Shown piece by piece: positions 21,086 through 29,513 of a stretch of 64,000 nucleotides of DNA (position 1 is the stretch's first letter; each line of letters starts with the position of its first letter). The notes under the pieces were generated by a model, which saw only the letters and a list, made by a program, of their open reading frames with translations, had not been told where the DNA came from and ran no database searches. This DNA is from Novosphingobium sp. (GTDB lineage: Bacteria > Pseudomonadota > Alphaproteobacteria > Sphingomonadales > Sphingomonadaceae), in contig NZ_JAIXPP010000001.1 in assembly GCF_027486195.1 (NCBI RefSeq), forward strand, positions 1 to 64,000. Direction: 5' to 3'. Made by a program: the position numbers and the translations under genes.

Positions 21086-22788
21086 AGCAGCGAATTTCCG
21101 CTGGCCGCCTCCAGCTGCTGCTGAAGCAGGCCGCGCGCCTCGGCGATGCGGCGGGGATCCTGGCTATCGAGCGCGCCGGCGAAATCGGTGATCCACTGGC
21201 CGATCATCCGGCGCTCCTCGCCCACGAAATCTTCGTAGATGCGTTCGGCGCGGGCCATCAGCGCAACGTTCTCGGCATCCTCGCGCGGATGGAACTTGAG
21301 TTTGGCCAGCGCATCGCGCCGCGCGGCAACTTCGCGGTCGGTCAGCGTCTCTGCCTCGCCCGCGATCACCAGAGTGCGGGTGACGCCGGTTTCGTGGACA
21401 GTCACATCCACTTCGAGCAGGCCGCTGCTATCATAGCTGAAGCGCACGTCTGCCCCCGCTTCGCCCGCCGGGCGCGCCGGCACCGGTACCTTGATCGCGC
21501 CGAGGTGGATATTGCCCGAAACCTCGCGCGCCTCGCCCTGATAGATGTTGAACAGGATTTCCTTCTGGTTGTCCTGCACGGTGCGGTAGTTGCTGACCCG
21601 GCTGACCGGGACGGGCGTGTTGCGATCGATGATCGGCGAGAATACGCCGTGCTGCATGCCGCCGCGCGAATCGCGTTCGACCGAATCGACGCCGAGCGTG
21701 AAGGGGCAGACATCGGCGATGCGGATCTCATCAAGCGCGGCATCGCGGCTGAGCAGGCCCGCCTGGATCGCGGCACCCAGCGCCACCGCGTGATCCGGGT
21801 GGACATTGCTGTTGGGGAAGCGGCCGAACATGCGCGTGATCGCCTTGCGCACGATGGGCATGCGGGTCGACCCGCCGACGAGGACGATATCGCCCAGTTC
21901 CGCCACATCGAACGCACAATCGCGCAAAGCCCGCGCGACAGGCTCGCGTAGGCGGCGCAGCAGGTCTTCACAGGCAGCCTCGAACATGTCGGCAGAGACT
22001 TCCGCGGTCAGGCGGTCTTCGCCGATCACGACAGCGAAGGTGGCCTTGTCCTCGACCGAGAGCTGGCGCCGGGCGGTTTCGGCAGCGCGGTGGAGCATCG
22101 CCTCGCGCTGGCGGGCGTCGAGCTTTTCCAGCCGGCCTTCGGGATCGACCAGCGGGCGCATGCGCGCGGCGAGCGCAGTGTTGAAATCATCGCCGCCGAG
22201 CCGGTTGTCACCCGCCGAGGCGCGCACTTCGACAACGCCTTCGAACTTTTCGACGATCGAGACGTCGAACGTGCCGCCGCCGAGATCGAAGACAAGGAAG
22301 GGCTCGCGGTCTTCCTGATCCTGCAGGCCGAAGGCGAGCGCGGCGGCAGTCGGTTCATTGATCAGGCGGCGCACGGTGAGGCCGGCAAGCTCACCCGCAT
22401 GGCGCGTTGCCTTGCGCTGGCGGTCGTTGAAATAGGCCGGGACGGTGATCACCGCTTCAGTCGGGCGGCTGCCGAGGTAGGCCTCCGCATCGTCGCACAG
22501 CGCGCGCAGGACGAGCGCGGAGAGGTCCTCCGGCCGCCAGTCCTTCTTGCCGAGCCGCAACTTGCGCTCTGTCCCCATGTAGCGCTTGAAGCTGGTCGCG
22601 GTGCTTTCTGGCTGAGTCGCCAGCCGGTCGAGCGCAGCAGCCCCGACATAAGTCGTGCCGTCGCGGCCGACCGAGACCGCCGAGGGCGTGAGCATTTCGC
22701 CCAGCGCATTGGGGATCAGCTGCGGTGCATCGTCCTGCCAGACGGAAATGGCGCTGTTGGTAGTCCCGAGATCAATTCCGACGATCAT
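21082..22788 (-). CDS. hscC: HscC-like Hsp70 chaperone
   Basis: VGIDLGTTNSAISVWQDD, FDLGGGTFDVSIVE, LVGGSTRMP; FKRYMG..RLG..LSALVLRALCDDAEAYL resembles E. coli HscC from memory; short C-terminal region. Confidence 0.85.
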   Translation of the reverse strand: MIVGIDLGTTNSAISVWQDDAPQLIPNALGEMLTPSAVSVGRDGTTYVGAAALDRLATQPESTATSFKRYMGTERKLRLGKKDWRPEDLSALVLRALCDDAEAYLGSRPTEAVITVPAYFNDRQRKATRHAGELAGLTVRRLINEPTAAALAFGLQDQEDREPFLVFDLGGGTFDVSIVEKFEGVVEVRASAGDNRLGGDDFNTALAARMRPLVDPEGRLEKLDARQREAMLHRAAETARRQLSVEDKATFAVVIGEDRLTAEVSADMFEAACEDLLRRLREPVARALRDCAFDVAELGDIVLVGGSTRMPIVRKAITRMFGRFPNSNVHPDHAVALGAAIQAGLLSRDAALDEIRIADVCPFTLGVDSVERDSRGGMQHGVFSPIIDRNTPVPVSRVSNYRTVQDNQKEILFNIYQGEAREVSGNIHLGAIKVPVPARPAGEAGADVRFSYDSSGLLEVDVTVHETGVTRTLVIAGEAETLTDREVAARRDALAKLKFHPREDAENVALMARAERIYEDFVGEERRMIGQWITDFAGALDSQDPRRIAEARGLLQQQLEAASGNSLL

Positions 22789-22872
22789 GCCGCGCGCTTG
22801 CCCCTGTCCCCGCATCGGCCAAGGACTTGCCCAAGGGCGGCGGTCAGCGCAAGCCCGCGGTGCGCCCGCTCT

Positions 22873-24309
22873 TCAGGCCTGATGCTCCAGCGCGCTGCGG
22901 GTGGCGCGGGTCCAGGTTTGGCTGCCGGTGAGGAAGGCGTACCAGCCGAGCGCGGCGCCGGCGTGGCGCAGGAGCTGGAAGCTGAAGGGTTCAAGCAGCG
23001 CGGCGACGAGTGCGGGGCCGAAGCGCAGGCCCTCGGGCCGGCCGGTCCAGCGCTTGTAGATGCCGAGCGACCAGAGGTGGAAGGTCAGGTCGATCACGAT
23101 CTTGGCGATCATCACGAGGAGGATCGGGAAGGCGAGATAAAAGCGGCCCGTCACCACGAGAAAGATGAGGATCGCGAAGGCGGCGAGGCCGTAGATCGGC
23201 TGCAGCGTATCGAGCGCTTTAACCGGCAGCATGCGCGTGCCGACGAGGCCGTAGCGGCTGTTGCCGACCATATCGCGGTTCCAGTACTGCGTTTGCAGGA
23301 AACCGCCGAACCAGCGCTGGCGCTGCTTGAGGAAGCCGCGGATGGTGGCGGGGGCATCGGTGCGGGCGAGCGCGCCGCCGACGACGCTGACCTGCCAGCC
23401 AAGGCCGTGATCGTTGGAATGGCGGTGGAGGCGGTGGATGAGCTCGTAATCCTCCACCATGCAATCGGGATCGAACCCGCCGACGCTGAGCACCGCCTCG
23501 CGCCGGAAGGCGGCGAAGGCGCCCGAGATCAGCAGCAGTCCGTTGAGTTGCATCCACGCGTGGCGCGAGAGGAAATTGCGCACGTATTCGTAGGACTGGA
23601 ACCATTCGAACAGGCGGCCCGGGAGCGACGGCCCGCAGATCGGCTGGAGCACGCCGGTGGCGGCGACCAATGCGGGATCGCGCAGGAAGGCGGTGCGCAT
23701 GGCGGCAATCGCGCCGGGCTCCAGCAGGGTATCGGCATCGACGGTGAGCACGACATCGGTGCGCGCGTGCTGCAGCGCCTGATTGAGCGCGCGGGCCTTG
23801 CCGCCATGGGGCAGGCGCAGCCATTGCAGGCGGGTCGCGCCGATCACCGTCTCGGCCATGCCGCCGATGCAGGGCGCGGGGAGGCCGTAAGTCTCGAGCA
23901 TGACCGCGGGGGTGGTGTCGGTGGAGCCATCGTCGGCGATGAGGATCGCCTCGGGCGGCTGGGCCTGCGCGAGGAGGCGGTTGATCGTGAGGTGGATGAC
24001 GCCCGCTTCGTTATGCGCGGCGACGATGACGCCGAGGGAGGGCGCGTCAACCGTGTGGGGCACCGGGCGGCTGGAATCGGCCACCAGCTTGCGGATCTGC
24101 CACGCGGTGAACAGCAGCAGCGCGGTATCATAGAGGATATAGGCCACACCGACCGACCACATGCCGAGGCCCTGCCGATAAAACGCCTGCGCGGTGAGCA
24201 GGATGAACAGCAGCGGCGCGGCGATCCCGATCAGGCGGCTGACGAGCGGAATGGGGCGCGGGGTGAAGCGCGGGGACTCGGCGAGGAGAACGGCATTGAG
24301 TGGCGGCAT
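22873..24309 (-). CDS. Membrane-bound family 2 glycosyltransferase
   Basis: VIVAAHNEAGV, ADDGSTDTT, TVDADTLLEPGAI, QRRRW-like RQRWFGG motif; TM segments at both ends. Confidence 0.88.
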   Translation of the reverse strand: MPPLNAVLLAESPRFTPRPIPLVSRLIGIAAPLLFILLTAQAFYRQGLGMWSVGVAYILYDTALLLFTAWQIRKLVADSSRPVPHTVDAPSLGVIVAAHNEAGVIHLTINRLLAQAQPPEAILIADDGSTDTTPAVMLETYGLPAPCIGGMAETVIGATRLQWLRLPHGGKARALNQALQHARTDVVLTVDADTLLEPGAIAAMRTAFLRDPALVAATGVLQPICGPSLPGRLFEWFQSYEYVRNFLSRHAWMQLNGLLLISGAFAAFRREAVLSVGGFDPDCMVEDYELIHRLHRHSNDHGLGWQVSVVGGALARTDAPATIRGFLKQRQRWFGGFLQTQYWNRDMVGNSRYGLVGTRMLPVKALDTLQPIYGLAAFAILIFLVVTGRFYLAFPILLVMIAKIVIDLTFHLWSLGIYKRWTGRPEGLRFGPALVAALLEPFSFQLLRHAGAALGWYAFLTGSQTWTRATRSALEHQA

Positions 24310-24407
24310 GGGTGCGGGCCATAGCCTTGCCAACCTGAACCGGCTATTGCGTTTGAAGGGCAAGTACGTGAACAATCGGCAATGGTCCGATCGGAGCTGA
24401 GACTATC

Positions 24408-24962
24408 ATGATCAAGAAATACAGCGGCGTAGCCATTGCTCTTCACTGGATCATCGCGCTGGGCATTCTGGTGAACCTGCTGCTGCCCAACATCTGGGAA
24501 GCGGTGGGCGACGAGAACGTGCGGCCGCTGATCGATGCGCACAAATCGATCGGGGTGACGGTGCTGGGCCTTGCCGTGATGCGGCTCTTGTGGCGGCTGA
24601 CGCATACCCCGCCTGCGCTCCCCGCCAGCTACAAGCCGTGGGAAGTAAAGGCGAGCCATGTGGCGCACTGGGCGCTCTATGCCTTCATCTTCGCGATGCC
24701 GCTGACGGGCTGGATCATGGATTCGGCATGGAAGGACGCCGCGACGCATCCGATGCAGTGGTTCGGCCTGTTCGAATGGCCGCGCATCAGCATGGTGATG
24801 GGGCTCGACGAGGTGACCAAGAAGAGCGTGCACGACAGCTTTGGCGAAGCGCACGAGATCCTGGGCTATGCGCTGTGGGCGCTGTTTGCGCTGCACGTGA
24901 TCGGCGCGCTGAAGCACCAGTTCCTCGACGGCGAGAAGGAATTGCAGCGCATCATGCCGTGA
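24408..24962 (+). CDS. Cytochrome b561
   Basis: SGVAIALHWIIALGIL, HKSIGVTVLGLAVMRLLWRLTH, HVAHWALYAFIFAMPLTGWI. Confidence 0.9.
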   Translation: MIKKYSGVAIALHWIIALGILVNLLLPNIWEAVGDENVRPLIDAHKSIGVTVLGLAVMRLLWRLTHTPPALPASYKPWEVKASHVAHWALYAFIFAMPLTGWIMDSAWKDAATHPMQWFGLFEWPRISMVMGLDEVTKKSVHDSFGEAHEILGYALWALFALHVIGALKHQFLDGEKELQRIMP

Positions 24963-25050
24963 GGGGCGGCCCGCACAGTCCCGTCGCTGCTTGACAGCGC
25001 GGGGCGTGGGCGTACCCCTTGGCGCATCGGGTGGCTGAGGGGGCATTGTG

Positions 25051-26775
25051 ATGCGGAAGATCGCGGTTTCGGGCGCGCTGGCGTTGGTTCTGGCGGTGTC
25101 GCCAGCGGGGGCGAAAACTGCGCCGGCTGATACCGTGCTGCGCGGCGGGACGATCCTGACAGTCGATGCCAAGGACCGCGTGGTGGAAGCCATGGCTATC
25201 CGGGGCGGGCGGATCGTCGCGCTGGGGAGCGACAAGGCCATCCGCGCCTACATCGGCAAGCGCACCAAAGTGATCGATCTGGCGGGCAAGACCGCGACGC
25301 CGGGGATGATCGATGCCCATGCCCATGCGCTGGAAGGCGGGATCGACGAGGTTGCGAACCTGCAATTGGGCGAGGCTTCCTCCGTCGCCGATTTCCTCGC
25401 GCGGGTGAAGGCGCGCGCGGCGGAATTGCCGGCGGGCGCTTGGGTGACAGGTTCGGGCTGGAACGAGAGCCGCATTGCCGAGCACCACCCGCCGAGCCTT
25501 GCCCAGCTGGACGCCGTTTCGGGCGGGCATCCGGTCGCGCTGGGGAACACGACGGGGCACTATACGCTGGTCAACAGCGCGGTGCTCAAGCTGGCGGGGG
25601 TTGACGCCAAGACGCCCGATCCTGCGGGCGGGCGCTTTGACAAGGACGCCAGCGGCGCGCTGACGGGTGTGATTTATGACAGCGCGCAGGACGTGCTCGA
25701 CAAGCTGGTGCCACCGGTAGATGCGGCGACACGGACCAAGGGGCTGACCCATGTGATCGAGGGCGCGCTGTCCGAAGGGCTGACCGGCTTCAAGGACCCG
25801 CGCACCGGGCGTTTGCAGTGGGATGTCTATGCCGCTGCGGCGAAGCAGGCGCCGCTGAACGTCCATGTCTGCACGCTGACGTTCGCGCAGACCGACATGA
25901 CGGCGGCGCGGGCGGCAGTGGATGACTATCGCCAGCGTAAGCGGGAATTGCTCGCGCTCAAGGGTCGCAACCTTGATGTGTGCGGGGTGAAGATCTTCCT
26001 TGATGGATCGGGCGCGGGGCGCACGGCGTGGGTTTATCAGCCGTTCGAGACCGATGCTTCGCATGCTAATCCGGGCACGGGCTTTCCGATGATGGGCACC
26101 GATGTCTACCGCCAGATGGTGGACCTGTTTACCAGGGAAGGCATGCCGATCGGCACCCATGCGATTGGCGACCGGGCGATTGATACGGTGGTCGATGCCT
26201 ATGCCGAGGCGCTGAAGAAGTGGCCGAAGCAGGGCCTGCGCCACAGCCTGATCCACGCCAACTTGCCGACCGACCACGCCATCGACGTGATGGCCGACCT
26301 GCAGAAGAAGTACGATTCCGGCTATCCCGAAGCGCAGGCGGAATTCCTGTGGTTTCTGGGCGATGCGCTGGCCGCGGGATGGGGGCCGGAGCGCAGCGTC
26401 AAGATGATGCCCTACGCGACCTACGTGAAGCGCGGCATCCTCTATAGCGACGGATCGGACTATCCGGTGACGCCTTATGCGCCGCGCTATGGCCTGTGGT
26501 CCTCCGTGGCGCGTGAACCCGATGGCAACCGCTTTGGCAAGGCACCGTTTGGCACGGCAGAAGCGGTCGATATTCACACGGCGATGAAGAGCCACACGAT
26601 CTGGGCGGCGCGGCAGCTGTTCCTCGAGAAGGAGACGGGCTCTCTCGAGGTTGGCAAGCTGGCGGACGTGGCCGTGTGGGACCGCAATCCCTATGCGGTG
26701 CCCACGGCGAGCCTCAAGGACATGACCTGCATTATGACGCTGTTTGGCGGAAGGGTTGTGTTTGTGAGGAAGTGA
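25051..26775 (+). CDS. Secreted amidohydrolase, YtcJ-like
   Basis: Signal peptide, TPGMIDAHAHALEGG, IGTHAIGDRAID, YSDGSDYPV. Confidence 0.88.
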   Translation: MRKIAVSGALALVLAVSPAGAKTAPADTVLRGGTILTVDAKDRVVEAMAIRGGRIVALGSDKAIRAYIGKRTKVIDLAGKTATPGMIDAHAHALEGGIDEVANLQLGEASSVADFLARVKARAAELPAGAWVTGSGWNESRIAEHHPPSLAQLDAVSGGHPVALGNTTGHYTLVNSAVLKLAGVDAKTPDPAGGRFDKDASGALTGVIYDSAQDVLDKLVPPVDAATRTKGLTHVIEGALSEGLTGFKDPRTGRLQWDVYAAAAKQAPLNVHVCTLTFAQTDMTAARAAVDDYRQRKRELLALKGRNLDVCGVKIFLDGSGAGRTAWVYQPFETDASHANPGTGFPMMGTDVYRQMVDLFTREGMPIGTHAIGDRAIDTVVDAYAEALKKWPKQGLRHSLIHANLPTDHAIDVMADLQKKYDSGYPEAQAEFLWFLGDALAAGWGPERSVKMMPYATYVKRGILYSDGSDYPVTPYAPRYGLWSSVAREPDGNRFGKAPFGTAEAVDIHTAMKSHTIWAARQLFLEKETGSLEVGKLADVAVWDRNPYAVPTASLKDMTCIMTLFGGRVVFVRK

Positions 26776-26782
26776 GGCTCCC

Positions 26783-28066
26783 TCATCTGCGCGCCTTGAG
26801 CCACGCCTTCCCGGCATTCTGGATCGTAAGCAGCGCCTTGAAGGGCGAGATGCCGATATTGGCCTTGCCGGTGCGGGCGATGGCATCGATCTGGGCGTAG
26901 TACCAGTAGGTGACGGCAAAGCCCTCCACGGCGCGCATCATCTTGAGGCCGCCGAGGAACGAGAGCCACGGGGGCAGCAGCTTGAGCTTGTTTTCCCAGC
27001 GGTCGAGTTCGTCCGCGCCTGCGAGCAGCTTGGCGGGGCCGGCGGTATCGACGCAGAGCGGGCGGCCGAGGCCGATGACGTCTGCCCCGCCCTGCTCCAG
27101 CGCGGTGTTCATGGCGCGGCGGGTGCGGAATCCGCCGGTGACCAGGAGGGGCATTGTGAGCGAGGCGCGCATGGTCTTGGCGAAATCGACGAAATAGGCC
27201 TCGCGCGCGGCGGTTGAGGCCTTTTGCGGAGGCGCATCAGGGGCTTCCATGCCCTGAATGTCCATCATCGCGGGCTGTTCGTAGGAGCCGCCCGAGATTT
27301 CGAGGAGATCGACGCCCGCATCCTGAAGCCAGCGGGCCACGATCACGCTTTCCTCGAAGGCGAAGCCGCCTTTCTGGAAATCGGCGGAATTCAGTTTCAC
27401 GCCGATGGGGAATTCCGGGCCAACCCCGGCACGGACGCGCGCGACGACGGCCATCAGCATGCGCGCGCGGTTTTCGAGGCTGCCGCCCCATTGATCGCTG
27501 CGCAAGTTGGAACGCGGGCTGAGGAACTGCGAGAGGAGATAGCCGTGTGCGCCATGGATCTGGACGCCGGTGTAGCCGGTGGCCTTGGCGATTTCTGCCG
27601 CCACGCCGAAGCGTTCGATGAGATCGAGGATCTCCGGCTCGGTCAGCGCTTCGGGCAGGCCGAATTGCTTGCCGGGGAGGCCGACGGCGACGGCGGAAGG
27701 CGCCTTGGGGTGCGGGTTGACGGTGACCTGCGTCTGGCGGCCGGCGTGGCTGATCTGCATCCAGATGTGGCCGCCCGCGCGCGTTCCGGCGCTCGCCATG
27801 GCGCGAAGGCCCGCAAGCGCGGCTTCGTCCTGCGTGCCGTGGATGATCACGTTGCCGGGGCGCTCAAGGTGGTCGCGGTCGATCTGGACGTTGCCGGTGA
27901 TGAGCAGGCCAGAGCCGCCATCGGCCCACAGGCCATAGAGCCGCGCGAGTTCAGGGGTGGCGCGGCCTTGCGGATCGGCCAGCCCCTCGGTCATCGCGGC
28001 CTTGGCGAGGCGATTGGGCAGGACCGCGCCGCAGGGGAGAACGAGGGGTTCGGCGATGGACGGCAT
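26783..28066 (-). CDS. NADH:flavin oxidoreductase (Old Yellow Enzyme family)
   Basis: QISHAGRQT, GVQIHGAHGYLLSQFLSPRSNLRSDQWGGSLENRARM. Confidence 0.92.
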   Translation of the reverse strand: MPSIAEPLVLPCGAVLPNRLAKAAMTEGLADPQGRATPELARLYGLWADGGSGLLITGNVQIDRDHLERPGNVIIHGTQDEAALAGLRAMASAGTRAGGHIWMQISHAGRQTQVTVNPHPKAPSAVAVGLPGKQFGLPEALTEPEILDLIERFGVAAEIAKATGYTGVQIHGAHGYLLSQFLSPRSNLRSDQWGGSLENRARMLMAVVARVRAGVGPEFPIGVKLNSADFQKGGFAFEESVIVARWLQDAGVDLLEISGGSYEQPAMMDIQGMEAPDAPPQKASTAAREAYFVDFAKTMRASLTMPLLVTGGFRTRRAMNTALEQGGADVIGLGRPLCVDTAGPAKLLAGADELDRWENKLKLLPPWLSFLGGLKMMRAVEGFAVTYWYYAQIDAIARTGKANIGISPFKALLTIQNAGKAWLKARR

Positions 28067-28178
28067 GGCTGGGCTCTCCGGATAGGCCTCACTCGCGGAG
28101 ACCTTGCGCGCACTCTTTAAGCGCGGTTGCGCCAGACCGACAATTCGCGTTTGCTGTGCTTGAACAGGTTTCGGGGGA

Positions 28179-29513
28179 ATGATGGTGCGGCAGTTGCGGG
28201 CTGATGTGCTGGTGATCGGCGGGGGCACGGCGGGTTTTGGTGCGGCGCTGGGCGCGGCGCGGCAGGGGGCGCAGGTGCGGCTCATCGAGGGGACCAGCAA
28301 GATCGGCGGGGTGATGGCGTTCTGCCCGGGGATGCCCTGGGGCGGCGGCTATCCGACCGGGCGGAGCATCGGCGGCGTGTTTGGCGAGTTGACCGACCAG
28401 TTGCTGGCGATGAACCCGCCAAAGGCCGAAGTGCGGCCCTCCACGCTGGAAAACTTTGGAGCCGAAGTGATCTACGACCACGAAGCGGCTGTTTTCGCGA
28501 TGTTCCAGATGCTGGAGGATGCCGGCGTCGAGGTGCATCTGGGCACCTTTGCCGGCGCGCCGGTGCTGGAACAGGGGCGGATTGCCCGCGTGGAATGCAC
28601 CGACCGCACCGGGCCGATGGTGATCGAGGCCGGGATGGTGATCGACTGTTCGGGCGACGGCGATACCTCGGCGCGCGCCGGCGTGCCCTTCATGGTGGGC
28701 GACGGGCGCGGGAACATGATGGGCGTGACGCTTTCGTTTTCGATGGTGGGCGCGGACTGGGCGCGCGTGTTTGCAAAAGGCGATCCCTATTTCGAGGAAG
28801 AGGCCGCTGCCGGGATCGCGGCGGGGCTGCTCCATCCCGATCTCGCCAAGCTCTATCTGATGAAGGGTTTTCACCGCGACGCGGTGTTCTGCAATTCGGT
28901 GCATATCCGGGGGGTAGACGGGACCGACCCGCAAGGCGTAGCGCGCGCGACGCAGGAGGGGCGGCGCAGGTGCCATCAGCTGGCACAGTTCCTGGTGGGC
29001 CATGTGCCGGGGTTTGAGCGGGCGCGGATGAGCGAACTGGGGCCGACCGTGGGCGTGCGCGAGACGCGCAAGCTGGAGGCGGTTCACCGCATACTGGCGC
29101 GCGATCTGCGTGCAGGGGCCAAGCCCGCGGACGGCATCGTGGCCTGCGACAATCCGATCGATGACGTGATGCGCGGGGATGCGGACATGACCCACGATGC
29201 GATCGTGGCCGATGGCGATTACTACACGATCCCCTTCCGCGCGATGGTGCCGGAAGCGCCCGCCAACCTGCTGTTTGCCGGGCGGCTGGTCTGCGCCGAT
29301 CCGGCCGCCTTCGCCTCGGTACGCGGGATGCCGCAGTGCATGGCGATGGGGCAGGCAGCGGGGACGGCGGCGGCGCTGGCGCTGGCGGAGGGCATCGCGG
29401 TGCAGGCGCTTGATCCGGCGCGGGTGGTTGCCTCGCTCGCCGCGCAGGGGATGCGCGGGATCGGCGGGGATGCGCTGGTGCGGCATGCGCGCGCGCTGGA
29501 GGACGTGGCATGA
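28179..29513 (+). CDS. FAD-dependent oxidoreductase (FAD_oxidored type)
   Basis: ADVLVIGGGTAGFGAALGAARQG dinucleotide fold, MVIDCSGDGDTSARAG. Confidence 0.85.
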   Translation: MMVRQLRADVLVIGGGTAGFGAALGAARQGAQVRLIEGTSKIGGVMAFCPGMPWGGGYPTGRSIGGVFGELTDQLLAMNPPKAEVRPSTLENFGAEVIYDHEAAVFAMFQMLEDAGVEVHLGTFAGAPVLEQGRIARVECTDRTGPMVIEAGMVIDCSGDGDTSARAGVPFMVGDGRGNMMGVTLSFSMVGADWARVFAKGDPYFEEEAAAGIAAGLLHPDLAKLYLMKGFHRDAVFCNSVHIRGVDGTDPQGVARATQEGRRRCHQLAQFLVGHVPGFERARMSELGPTVGVRETRKLEAVHRILARDLRAGAKPADGIVACDNPIDDVMRGDADMTHDAIVADGDYYTIPFRAMVPEAPANLLFAGRLVCADPAAFASVRGMPQCMAMGQAAGTAAALALAEGIAVQALDPARVVASLAAQGMRGIGGDALVRHARALEDVA

